8,768 nucleotides of DNA from Ruminococcaceae bacterium UBA1691. Lineage in GTDB: Bacteria > Bacillota > Clostridia > Oscillospirales > Acutalibacteraceae. Numbering within the stretch: the first letter of the stretch is position 1; each line of letters begins with the position of its first letter. The notes beneath the pieces are model-generated. The model was not told where the DNA came from, ran no database searches, and saw only the letters and a program-made list of their open reading frames with translations. Below are positions 1 through 7,703 of the stretch, piece after piece. The stretch lies in NCBI GenBank assembly GCA_002320555.1, contig DCJV01000128.1:18671-27438 (forward strand), given 5' to 3'. The position numbers and the translations under genes are program-made.

Positions 1-66
1 AAGGTGGAGCCGCGGCGTGAATTTATCGAAAAGAATGCAAGATACGTCCAGAATCTTGACATATAA
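1..66 (+). CDS. gyrB: DNA gyrase subunit B, C-terminal end only (partial)
   Basis: Reading from base 1 gives 21 codons and a TAA stop, ending in REFIEKNARYVQNLDI. This is the well-conserved extreme C-terminus of GyrB (the pattern R-x-FIE-x-NA-x-x-V-x-NLD), in the Toprim/tail part of the subunit. The ATPase domain and the rest of the gene lie off the left edge. GyrB supplies the ATPase that drives negative supercoiling with GyrA. The fragment is short, but the motif and its position 86 bases before gyrA make the call secure. No terminator separates the two genes, so they are probably cotranscribed. Confidence 0.93.
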   Translation, partial: KVEPRREFIEKNARYVQNLDI

Positions 67-152
67 GCTTTTTCAAAGAATTCGGAGCAAAAAGCAAAAT
101 ATGCTGCAACAAAACCCGGCTGCGGCAGCTCTATAATAAAGGATGGACTTAC

Positions 153-2660
153 ATGAATTACGAAGACCAAAAGATTATCAATGTCGACCTGAACAAGGAG
201 ATGCGCAAATCCTTTCTGGACTATTCCATGTCCGTCATTGTCTCGCGCGCCCTGCCGGATGTAAGAGATGGTCTCAAGCCGGTGCACCGCAGAATTCTCT
301 ATACAATGTATGAGAGAAATCTCACGCCAGACAGGCCCTATCATAAGTGTGCGGCAACCGTTGGCGCTGTGCTGGGGGATTATCATCCGCATGGGGATAT
401 GTCGGTTTATGACGCAATGGTGCGTCTAGCGCAAACCTTCTCAATGCGCTATATGCTCATCGACGGCCATGGAAATTTTGGCTCCGTGGACGGTGACCCG
501 CCGGCGGCCTACCGTTATACGGAATCGCGTATGAGCAAGATCGCCATGTCCATGCTGACGGATATCGAAAAGGAAACCGTCGACTTCATGCCGAACTATG
601 ACGATAACAAAAAGGAACCCACAGTACTTCCATCCCGGTTTCCAAATCTTTTGGTCAATGGTTCTACAGGAATCGCAGTTGGCATGGCTACCAATATTCC
701 TCCGCACAATATGCGCGAGGTGATCGACGGTATGTGCTGCCTGATCGACAATCCGGATGCCGGGCTTGAAGAATTGATGGAGTACATCAAGGGGCCGGAT
801 TTTCCGACTGCCGGCATCATTATGGGCCGCTCTGGAATCCGTGCAGCCTATGGAACAGGCCGCGGTAAAATCATCGTGCGCGCCCGCGCGGAAATTCAGG
901 AGACGAAAAACGGCAGATTTTCTATCGTTGTCTCCGAGCTTCCTTATCAGGTCAATAAGGCGAGGCTGATTGAAAGCATCGCAGACCTTGTGAAGGAGAA
1001 GCGGATCGAAGGTATTTCTGATATCAACGACTATACCTCCCGCGAGGGAATGCATATGGTGATTGATCTGAAACGGGATGCCAATCCGCAAGTGGTCCTC
1101 AATCAGCTGTATACCTATACGCAGATGCAGACGACCTTTGGCGTGATCATGCTCGCGCTTGTCAATGGAGAACCGCGTATTCTAACCCTGAAGGAGGTGC
1201 TGCAGAATTATATCGATTTCCAGTGTGAGGTCATTACCAGGCGTACACGGTATGATCTGCGTAAAGCACAGGAACGGGCGCATATTTTAGAAGGTTTGCT
1301 GATTGCGCTTGATTTTATCGATGAAGTGATTGCAATCCTGCGTTCTTCCAAGGATCAGCCGGAGGGCCGTGAGCGGTTGATGGAACGCTTTGGCCTTGAT
1401 GAGCTGCAAGCGCAGGCAATCGTTCAGATGCGTCTCGGCCAGCTGACCGGCCTGGAACGGCATAAGATTGAAGAGGAAATGGCGCAGCTGAAAGAAAAAA
1501 TTGCGGAATATATGGAGATTCTTTCTTCTGAAACCCGTGTTTTGGAGATTGTAAAGGAAGAGGCGCTTGTTCTACGCAATAAATACGGCGATGATCGCCG
1601 CACGGAAATTGCGAATATCAGCGGTGAGGTGGATATTGAGGATCTGATCCCGGAGGAAACCTGTGTTTTCACCATGACAACGCTTGGCTATATCAAACGC
1701 CAGCCGGTGGATACCTATCGGATTCAGAAGCGCGGCGGGCGCGGCGTCATCGGAATGGCACGTAGAGAAGAGGACGTGGTAGATACCATGTTCACCTGTT
1801 CAACACATGATTATGTGATGTTCTTCACCTCAGATGGGCGTGCCTTCCGGCTGAAGGGATATGAGATTCCAGAAGGAAGCCGCACGAGTAAGGGAATGAA
1901 TATTGTCAATCTGCTTCCAATCACAACGGATGTCAAAATTAATGCAATGATTCGTATTCCCGAGTTTTCAGAAGGACAGTATCTCTGCATGGTAACACGC
2001 AAGGGTATTATCAAACGCACAGAGCTGGAGGCCTATCGCAATGTTCGAAAGAATGGCGTTATTGCGGTCAATCTCGATGAGGATGACGAGCTGGCCTGGG
2101 TCCATTTGACCAGCGGTAACGATGATCTGCTGGTGGCCACAAAGAAGGGCATGTCCATTCGTTTTAACGAGACGGACGCCCGTCCGCTTGGCAGGACGGC
2201 CCGCGGCGTAAAGGCAATTGAGCTGACAGAGGGCGATGAGGTGGTTGGAATGGCGGTCTTGAAGGAAAGCGGAACGGTTTTAACCGTTAGTGAGACTGGA
2301 TATGGCCGCCGTAGCGAGGTAACGGATTACCGTTTGCAGTCGCGCGCTGGCAAGGGAACGATCAATTATCATACAGAGAAGTATGGAGATATTGCCGCTG
2401 TTCGTATGATCCGGGAGGATGAAGATGTGATTCTGATTTCCTCGGATGGCATTATTATACGGATTCCAACAGATGAAATTCGTCTGTGCGCGCGGCCTTC
2501 CAAAGGTGTTCGCGTTATGCGTGTGAATGAAGGGGAAAAAGTTGTCACGCTGACGAGCGCAGAGCATGACGAAGGGGAAAAGGAGCCCAGTTTAGAGCAT
2601 GCCATTGGGGAGGAGCAGGCAGAGGACCAGACGAAGGCCGTTTCAGAGGAGACGGAGTGA
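153..2660 (+). CDS. gyrA: DNA gyrase subunit A
   Basis: Complete 835-residue breakage-reunion subunit of DNA gyrase, an A2B2 type II topoisomerase that introduces negative supercoils. The start ATG follows an AAAGGA ribosome site (138-143) by 9 bases. The N-terminal winged-helix domain runs from about residue 30. The catalytic tyrosine is Y122 in the RYTE motif, which falls at the same number as in E. coli, and the quinolone-determining segment HPHGDMSVYD spans 78-87. The coiled-coil and tower region follows. A canonical GyrA box, QKRGGRG, lies at 525-531 and opens the DNA-wrapping beta-pinwheel domain. It identifies the protein as GyrA rather than ParC, since ParC lacks a full box. The last 30 or so residues are a Glu/Asp-rich tail. 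Odd point: position 83 is Met where E. coli has Ser and many bacteria have Ser, Thr or Ala. Length is normal and no frameshift is seen. Confidence 0.98.
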   Translation: MNYEDQKIINVDLNKEMRKSFLDYSMSVIVSRALPDVRDGLKPVHRRILYTMYERNLTPDRPYHKCAATVGAVLGDYHPHGDMSVYDAMVRLAQTFSMRYMLIDGHGNFGSVDGDPPAAYRYTESRMSKIAMSMLTDIEKETVDFMPNYDDNKKEPTVLPSRFPNLLVNGSTGIAVGMATNIPPHNMREVIDGMCCLIDNPDAGLEELMEYIKGPDFPTAGIIMGRSGIRAAYGTGRGKIIVRARAEIQETKNGRFSIVVSELPYQVNKARLIESIADLVKEKRIEGISDINDYTSREGMHMVIDLKRDANPQVVLNQLYTYTQMQTTFGVIMLALVNGEPRILTLKEVLQNYIDFQCEVITRRTRYDLRKAQERAHILEGLLIALDFIDEVIAILRSSKDQPEGRERLMERFGLDELQAQAIVQMRLGQLTGLERHKIEEEMAQLKEKIAEYMEILSSETRVLEIVKEEALVLRNKYGDDRRTEIANISGEVDIEDLIPEETCVFTMTTLGYIKRQPVDTYRIQKRGGRGVIGMARREEDVVDTMFTCSTHDYVMFFTSDGRAFRLKGYEIPEGSRTSKGMNIVNLLPITTDVKINAMIRIPEFSEGQYLCMVTRKGIIKRTELEAYRNVRKNGVIAVNLDEDDELAWVHLTSGNDDLLVATKKGMSIRFNETDARPLGRTARGVKAIELTEGDEVVGMAVLKESGTVLTVSETGYGRRSEVTDYRLQSRAGKGTINYHTEKYGDIAAVRMIREDEDVILISSDGIIIRIPTDEIRLCARPSKGVRVMRVNEGEKVVTLTSAEHDEGEKEPSLEHAIGEEQAEDQTKAVSEETE

Positions 2661-2670
2661 AGATAAAATG

Positions 2671-2701
2671 GATACGGTCGGATTTCTTTTTCTCCCGTAT
2701 C
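2671..2701 (+). terminator. Weak hairpin after gyrA, possible terminator
   Basis: A perfect 7-bp inverted repeat, GATACGG (2671-2677) and CCGTATC (2695-2701), starts 10 bases after the gyrA stop. The 17-base loop is pyrimidine-rich. No U-run follows the stem directly; a T5 tract lies about 18 bases further on (2720-2724). It is therefore not a canonical intrinsic terminator. It may be a pause or processing site, or may simply be chance. Confidence 0.3.
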
Positions 2702-2773
2702 GTTCCCGATTTAAGATCCTTTTTATGAGAAACGGTCGCCGGAAGGAAATTTTTGCGTATTATTGATTTATCC

Positions 2774-2802
2774 TTGCAGATTACGGCAGCTTTCGATATA
2801 AT
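2774..2802 (+). promoter_or_regulatory. Sigma-A-type promoter for the LCP gene
   Basis: A perfect -10 box TATAAT (2797-2802) lies 17 bases after TTGCAG (2774-2779), which keeps the TTG of the -35 consensus. Transcription would start near 2809, giving a leader of about 54 bases before the GTG at 2863. This suggests the LCP gene has its own promoter independent of gyrBA. The -35 half is weak, so the call rests mainly on the -10 box, the spacing and the position. Confidence 0.6.
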
Positions 2803-2862
2803 GATAGCTATTCTCTCAATTTCTCAAAGAAGACAGGATGTTATAAGGGGAGTGTGACACAC

Positions 2863-4347
2863 GTGAAAGACAATAAAGAGTTTAAAGACAAAAAAGAAGA
2901 TGCCGCACCGATGCAGGGGGATTCTCAAAAGGCTTCCCAGGGCGGAAAAGCGGACGGAATGCAAACAACGGATGAGCCAAAACAGAAGCCGTCCTTTTGG
3001 AGAGATCGGTTTCTCCCATTTTGGACGCGTAATAAAAAGCGTAACTTGAAGATTTTTCTTGGTATTTTGGCAGCTGTGATCGTAGTTGTTGTGATTGCAG
3101 CGCTTCTCTATGTCAACAATCTGCTTAACCTGATTGGTCCTGAAGATTCCAATCAACAGAAAAATGGTTTGGAAGATCAGATCTATGATGAAAAAGAGTT
3201 TGCTGAAATTGACGGGATCAAGGATGCGGCTTCTTTGAAGGAGCTTCTCAAAAAATGGGCAACCAATGGCGGCGAAAAGTATTCAAGCCGCAACGTCATT
3301 AATGTTCTTCTGATCGGGCAGGACGATGGGCGTTCTGATTCCATGATTCTTGCTTCTATTAATAAGAAAACGGATCAGATTACCTTAGCATCGTTTTTCC
3401 GTGATAGTTATTCGTATATCAACTATAATGGGGAAGACCGTTATACAAAGATTAATGCTGCTTATAGATGGGGCGGCCCGGATTTATTGATTGAAACGCT
3501 GGAAAACAATTTTAAGATTGAAATCGACTATTATGTATCGATTAATTTCGAAAATTTCTCCAAGGCGATTGATGCAATCGGCGGTGTTTATGTGGATGTT
3601 CAGCCCTATGAGTCTGAATATATTCGCAGGACGAGCAGATTTAAAAATTTCCCAGTGGGAGAAAATGTGCTGCTCAATGGCGATGAGGCGCTCGTCTTCA
3701 GCCGAATTCGGAAAAGCGATGCTGACAGTGATATCAGCCGTACGCGTCGGCAGCGTCAGGTCATTGAAGCCCTGATTAAGCAGACGAAAAGCGCTTCCAT
3801 TGGTCAGTTGAATAATCTTGCAAATAAGATTTTGCCCTATGTGAATACGAATATTCCAAAATCAGAAATCCTTTCAATTGGCACACAGGCTATTTTACAG
3901 GGATGGATGAATTATCCTATTCATCAGATTACGGTGCCAAGCGATGATTATCGCCGGGGCCAGTATATCAATAAAATCGCCTTTATCATTATCGATTATC
4001 AGGCTGCGGCATATGAACTTCAGATGGCGCTCTATGGGAAAAGTAATATTCCAATGGATGACCATATCTCTCCCTTTGATTTGGATTTAAGTTCCTCCAG
4101 CGGTTCAAACAGTAATTCGGGAAAGGGAAATGCTGCTTATTCCAGCAACGCGAGCCCTTCTTCTAATCAGAAGGTAACAAAGCCTTCCCATGGAGAGCAG
4201 ATAACGAAACCGGATGTCAGCGATAAGATGACCACGCAGCCGAAAACGGAAAATGCACCTGTGACGACGGAGGAATCCTCTAATCAAGGGAACGAAACCA
4301 ATGCGCAGGAGGAAAGCACAAAGGGGAAGAGTGTATTCAAATTTTAA
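2863..4347 (+). CDS. LytR-CpsA-Psr (LCP) family glycopolymer-peptidoglycan ligase
   Basis: A 494-residue type II membrane protein. Residues 1-62 are a charged, low-complexity cytoplasmic segment, followed by one transmembrane helix at about 63-84 and an extracellular LCP domain at about 146-307. Visible family motifs are INVLLIGQDDGRSDSM, a FFRD loop (usually written S-x-PRD), TKINAAYRWGG, IDAIGGVYVDV and FSRIRKSDADSDISRTRRQRQ, which carry the Asp/Arg residues that bind the polyprenyl-pyrophosphate substrate and metal. LCP enzymes move teichoic acid, capsule or other glycopolymers from the lipid carrier to peptidoglycan. The polymer handled here cannot be told. The final 85 or so residues are a Ser/Asn/Thr/Gln-rich, probably disordered tail with no LPXTG sorting signal. 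Start: GTG at 2863 is preferred, because GTG at 2854 is only 1 base from the AAGGGGAG ribosome site (2845-2852). Confidence 0.93.
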   Translation: MKDNKEFKDKKEDAAPMQGDSQKASQGGKADGMQTTDEPKQKPSFWRDRFLPFWTRNKKRNLKIFLGILAAVIVVVVIAALLYVNNLLNLIGPEDSNQQKNGLEDQIYDEKEFAEIDGIKDAASLKELLKKWATNGGEKYSSRNVINVLLIGQDDGRSDSMILASINKKTDQITLASFFRDSYSYINYNGEDRYTKINAAYRWGGPDLLIETLENNFKIEIDYYVSINFENFSKAIDAIGGVYVDVQPYESEYIRRTSRFKNFPVGENVLLNGDEALVFSRIRKSDADSDISRTRRQRQVIEALIKQTKSASIGQLNNLANKILPYVNTNIPKSEILSIGTQAILQGWMNYPIHQITVPSDDYRRGQYINKIAFIIIDYQAAAYELQMALYGKSNIPMDDHISPFDLDLSSSSGSNSNSGKGNAAYSSNASPSSNQKVTKPSHGEQITKPDVSDKMTTQPKTENAPVTTEESSNQGNETNAQEESTKGKSVFKF

Positions 4348-4640
4348 TTATATACTAATAAATAGTAGATATTGACAATTTTTTCTTTGCTTTAGAGCGC
4401 ATACATTTTAAAAAAATGAACCGGAGATCGATAGACAATTTATGATGGTCTCCAGAGGAGCGAATTTGCCGTCATGGGATGCCGAAAAGAGGCATTCCAT
4501 GGCGGCCTTTTTGATGGAGTAAGGCAAAATAGGAAGAAGAGTAAATGAAGTGTTTTTGATATTCAGATTTGAAACAATGCTGCTTTTCAGATAACATGAG
4601 ATTCACTGAGAAAAATTTTAACTTCCTATTTTCTTATGAA
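4348..4640. other. Noncoding gap between convergent genes
   Basis: AT-rich stretch with no supportable gene. It contains a small inverted repeat (TACTA 4353-4357 / TAGTA 4363-4367) and an exact -35-like TTGACA (4372-4377) with no acceptable -10 at 15-19 bases. A 7-bp stem follows (GGAGATC 4423-4429 / GGTCTCC 4447-4453, one wobble pair), and then the strong terminator at 4468-4512. I see nothing structured in 4513-4640. The stretch up to 4512 is most simply the 3' untranslated region of the LCP mRNA. Confidence 0.6.
4468..4512 (+). terminator. Intrinsic terminator for the LCP gene
   Basis: A 16-bp stem (4468-4483 paired with 4491-4506, two G-U wobbles as plus-strand RNA) closes a 7-base loop GAAAAGA and is followed by C and T5 (4508-4512). 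This is a strong rho-independent terminator reading rightward. It lies about 120 bases beyond the LCP stop codon, so the mRNA has a long 3' tail. Confidence 0.85.
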
Positions 4641-4682
4641 AAACCAGAAGGCCGCAGCTTTCATACTGCGGCCTTCTGGTTT
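4641..4682 (-). terminator. Intrinsic terminator for the leftward parA-parB-reductase cluster
   Basis: A perfect 17-bp inverted repeat, 4641-4657 (AAACCAGAAGGCCGCAG) and 4666-4682, with an 8-base loop. It begins 6 bases after the reductase stop codon in the leftward direction. On the minus strand the stem runs into a T5 tract, so it terminates leftward transcription well. Because the flanks are A/T-rich on both sides it may also act weakly rightward, behind the separate rightward terminator at 4468-4512. Confidence 0.9.
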
Positions 4683-4688
4683 AAAATG

Positions 4689-6770
4689 CTATTTCATTTT
4701 CCTTGCGAGGTCGTAAGCATCATGCGTCGCCTGAGCAATCCGCCCAATCTTCTTTGCATCGCCAATCAGGAAAACACGCTCGAACTGATTTTTGATTTTC
4801 TCATAGAGACCATTGTTGCTGCGGACGCCAACGGACATCACAACCTGCTGAGCGGGTTTTTGAATTTGCGCGCCGCCGCAGGAGGGCTCCAGCGTGATGT
4901 CTTTCTGCCCGACACATGCAAGCTTCCAGCCGGTGAGAATTTCCACACCGAGGGATTGTAAACGGGGGAGAATATCGTCCGTATGTTGGTGATAGGTGCC
5001 GGGCGCAATTTCATCCGCCATTTCCACAATGGTCACTTGATTTCCTTGCTCCGCAAGAAGATCGGCCGTTTCCAGACCTGTCATGCCAGAGCCAATAACA
5101 GCAACTGCTTTCCCCTCAAGCTTTACACTACCGTTGAGAATCTCTGTGACGGTGCAGACATGCGGCTGGTCTGCGCCGGGAATGCTGGGATGAACTGCAT
5201 CCCCGCCTGTTGCAACAATCACCGCGTAAGGCTGTAGTTCCTTGAGGGAAGCGGCATCCGCCTCTGTGTTCAGGCGGATTTCCGCACCAGCCTTGCGCGC
5301 CGCATGTTCTAGATCCTCGAAGCACCAGTCGATCTTTTCTTTTCTCGGCGGCTTATCCGCAAGCTGAAGCTGGCCGCCGGTAAACGGCATCTTTTCAAAG
5401 ACGATTGGCTGGAAGCCGCGCTTTCCAAGCATCTCTGCTGCGGTAAGGCCCGCTGGACCTGCTCCGACAATTGCTACAATGCGTCCGTCGCCATCCTTTT
5501 TCGGTTCCTTGGGAATCCCGACCTCACGGCAGGTGCGTGGATTGACTGCGCACTGACCGGGCTTATTCCGTACGGCACCGTTGAGCATGCTTTCAAAGCA
5601 CCACAGGCAGCAGATACAGCGCCGAATATCCTCCGGATGACCGGACTTTGCCTTATTGGCCCAGTCTGGATCGGCAAGAAGCGGGCGGCCCAGGCTGATA
5701 AAATCCTGAATACCCTCTTCCAGCTGCTGCTCCGCCTGTTCCGGGGAGCGGATCAGGTTGGCTGCCAATACGGGAATCGATACATTTTCCTTCACAGCTT
5801 TTGCGAGATAGCTGCGCCATCCGGTCTGGAAGCTGGTCGGCTCCAACCAATAATTCATGGTCTCGTAGGAGGCACTGGAAACGTCGATTGCGTCGATGCC
5901 GCATTCCTCTAGTTTTTTCGCGATTCGGATTCCTTCATCCAACGTAATCCCTTCGTCGGCAGGGTCGCCGATCTCACGATAGAACTCATCTACGGAGATG
6001 CGGGCGATGATTGGAAAATCCTTTCCGCACTGGCGGCGGATTTCTGCAATGATTTCCGTGATAAAACGCATTCGGTTTTCAAAAGAACCGCCATATTCAT
6101 CTGTTCTGCGGTTGGTATAGGGGCTTAAAAATTCCTGGATCAGATAGCCATGTGCGCCGTGCAGCTCTACGCCGTCCGCGCCTGCCAGCTGGACGCGCCT
6201 GGCAGCTGCGCCGAATTCAATTACCAGCTCCTTGATTTCTTCTGTTTTCAGCGCCCGCGTTTTTTGTTTCTGCAAACGGCAGGGCACAGGGGAGGGGGCT
6301 GTGACCGGAGGAAGTATTCCAGTTTTCTCAACAAGCTCGGCGTGCTGTGCAACCTGAAAGAAGATATTCCAATATCCGTGCCAATGGCGGCCAATTGCTT
6401 CGCTCATGCGCCAGGTCGCGACCAGCAGGGAGAGATTCTGGCGGCCTGGATGATGCAATTGACAGAAAATTTTTGTGCCATGGCGGTGGACTCGCTTTAC
6501 CATTCTTGCAAATGGCTCAATATGGCGGTCTTTACTCATCGCGAGCTGACGGGGAGCAAGGGGACCATGCTTTTCATCCACACGCGTTGCTTCCGTGATG
6601 ATAAGCCCCACGCCGCCCCTGGCACGCTCCTCATAATACTGCATCATCTGCTCCCCGGGCGTACCGTCAAGGCCGCCGGTTCCCAAAACCATTGGGGACA
6701 TGACGATACGGTTTTTCAGGGTTACGTTTCCAATTTTTCCCTCAGAAAATAACTTGGTATATTGTTGCAC
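4689..6770 (-). CDS. NADH:flavin oxidoreductase, 2-enoate reductase-like (FMN, Fe-S, FAD)
   Basis: A 693-residue multidomain flavoenzyme of the old yellow enzyme family, in the long class with 2-enoate reductase, BaiCD, 2,4-dienoyl-CoA reductase and trimethylamine dehydrogenase. Residues 1-375 form the FMN TIM barrel, with motifs CQLHHPGRQ (103-111), DGVELHGAHGYL (199-210), SPYTNRRTDEYGGS and the phosphate-binding ISLGRPLLADP. An Fe-S cluster site follows: C385, C388, C391 and C407 in QCAVNP. An FAD-binding fold starts at VAIVGAGPAG (432-441) and an NAD(P)H-binding fold at AVAVIGSGMTG (555-565) ending in a Glu, which favours NADH. Electrons would pass from NADH through FAD, Fe-S and FMN to an activated C=C bond; the substrate is unknown. 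A segment of about 45 residues (111-156) is inserted before the usual APS motif. The start is GTG with a GAAGGGAAGGA ribosome site (6776-6786), 5 bases away. It lies 53 bases behind parB with no clear promoter. Confidence 0.93.
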   Translation of the reverse strand: MQQYTKLFSEGKIGNVTLKNRIVMSPMVLGTGGLDGTPGEQMMQYYEERARGGVGLIITEATRVDEKHGPLAPRQLAMSKDRHIEPFARMVKRVHRHGTKIFCQLHHPGRQNLSLLVATWRMSEAIGRHWHGYWNIFFQVAQHAELVEKTGILPPVTAPSPVPCRLQKQKTRALKTEEIKELVIEFGAAARRVQLAGADGVELHGAHGYLIQEFLSPYTNRRTDEYGGSFENRMRFITEIIAEIRRQCGKDFPIIARISVDEFYREIGDPADEGITLDEGIRIAKKLEECGIDAIDVSSASYETMNYWLEPTSFQTGWRSYLAKAVKENVSIPVLAANLIRSPEQAEQQLEEGIQDFISLGRPLLADPDWANKAKSGHPEDIRRCICCLWCFESMLNGAVRNKPGQCAVNPRTCREVGIPKEPKKDGDGRIVAIVGAGPAGLTAAEMLGKRGFQPIVFEKMPFTGGQLQLADKPPRKEKIDWCFEDLEHAARKAGAEIRLNTEADAASLKELQPYAVIVATGGDAVHPSIPGADQPHVCTVTEILNGSVKLEGKAVAVIGSGMTGLETADLLAEQGNQVTIVEMADEIAPGTYHQHTDDILPRLQSLGVEILTGWKLACVGQKDITLEPSCGGAQIQKPAQQVVMSVGVRSNNGLYEKIKNQFERVFLIGDAKKIGRIAQATHDAYDLARKMK

Positions 6771-6823
6771 AATGATCCTTCCCTTCTCTCTCTATGTTAT
6801 CAAACGGTTTGACCATATGCTGT

Positions 6824-7696
6824 TTATTCATTTTCCGGGTCCAAAAGTCTGGAAATATCTGACAAATCCTTCTGATCAAAAAACTCAATCTCAATGGTGC
6901 CTCGGTTTTCCTTCTTATTAACATTGACTTTGATTCTGCGGCCAAGTGAATTGGTCAGCGCCAATTCTACTTCATCATAAAAGGTATCCCGGCGGGGAAT
7001 GGGCTTTTCCTGCTGTGCTTTTTCCTTGGCTGCTGCTTTGGCGAGGCGTTCCACCTCGCGCACAGAAATTTCCTTTTTTAGGATTAAATCTGCGATCTCG
7101 ACCATTTTCTCTTCGTCACCCAAGGAGAGCAGCGCGCGGGCATGACCGGCGGAAATTTTCCCCTCGCGCGTCAATTCGAGGATCGGAGCAGGTAGAGAGA
7201 GCAGGCGAAGCGCATTTGCAATGGCAGGGCGGGAGCGTCCCACCCGCGCGGCGGCTGTTTCCTGCGTCAGTCCATAGGTATCGATCAGCTGCTGCAGGCC
7301 CTCAGCCTCTTCAATCGGGTTTAAATCTTCCCTTTGCAGATTTTCGATCAACGCCAGCTCCATCATTTCGCTGTCGCTCATCTCACGGATGACAACGGGA
7401 ACCTCAGACAGACCTGCTCTGCGGGCAGCCCGCCAGCGGCGTTCGCCCGCTACGAGCTGGTAACTGCCGTCAGGCATCGGGCGGACCAATAGGGGCTGGA
7501 TGACGCCGTGCTGCGCAATGCTGTCCGCAAGCTCGGCAAGTGCTTTTTCATCAAATGTTTTTCGTGGTTGATCCTTATTTGGTTCAATTTCGTTGAGACT
7601 CAGTTTCACAGCGCTGGCGGAACTGCTTTCCTCAACAGAGTTATCTGCAAAAAGAGCATCTAGGCCGCGTCCGAGGCCTCCTTTTTTTGCTGCCAT
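6824..7696 (-). CDS. parB: Chromosome partitioning protein ParB (Spo0J)
   Basis: A 290-residue CTP-dependent DNA clamp that loads at parS, spreads along nearby DNA and recruits SMC/condensin and ParA for origin segregation. Order of parts: the N-terminal ParA-contact motif GLGRGLDALF (7-16); the ParB/Srx-like CTPase domain with GVIQPLLVR (64-72), AGERRWRAA (83-91, the arginine patch) and ENLQREDLNP (118-127); the helix-turn-helix parS-reading domain (about 143-169); a charged linker rich in Lys/Ala/Glu (about 217-235); and the C-terminal dimerisation domain. The length matches chromosomal Spo0J. The ATG start is 7 bases after parA, and its ribosome site (7707-7715) lies within the last codons of parA, so translation is probably coupled. 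Two parS sites upstream of parA support a chromosomal role. Noc is a related paralogue, but the GLGRGLDALF start and the partner ParA favour Spo0J. Confidence 0.96.
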   Translation of the reverse strand: MAAKKGGLGRGLDALFADNSVEESSSASAVKLSLNEIEPNKDQPRKTFDEKALAELADSIAQHGVIQPLLVRPMPDGSYQLVAGERRWRAARRAGLSEVPVVIREMSDSEMMELALIENLQREDLNPIEEAEGLQQLIDTYGLTQETAAARVGRSRPAIANALRLLSLPAPILELTREGKISAGHARALLSLGDEEKMVEIADLILKKEISVREVERLAKAAAKEKAQQEKPIPRRDTFYDEVELALTNSLGRRIKVNVNKKENRGTIEIEFFDQKDLSDISRLLDPENE

Positions 7697-7703
7697 AATG
7701 ATT

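Noticed and set aside
441..1091. A 216-codon open frame on the minus strand inside gyrA
   Set aside because: It lies entirely antisense to a strongly conserved part of gyrA, and its translation is His/Arg-rich with no recognisable motif, as expected for the reverse complement of a constrained gene.
2769..2777. TTATCCTTG as a DnaA box
   Set aside because: It matches TTATCCACA at only 6 of 9 positions and stands alone. No DnaA-box cluster is present, so I do not call oriC here.
4453..4512. Possible riboswitch: AGAGGAGCGAA resembles the start of lysine riboswitches
   Set aside because: The rest of the lysine-riboswitch core (GAGUA loop-E-like motif and multi-helix junction) is missing. The element ends in a terminator facing a convergent gene, so there is no downstream gene to control.
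6150..6752. A 200-codon open frame on the plus strand opposite the reductase
   Set aside because: It is antisense to the well-supported FMN domain of the reductase, shows no family motif, and I saw no supporting context.
7603..7610. GTTTCACA inside parB as a possible internal parS, as in B. subtilis spo0J
   Set aside because: Only the left half matches. The following bases (GCGCTGG) do not form the other half of the palindrome.
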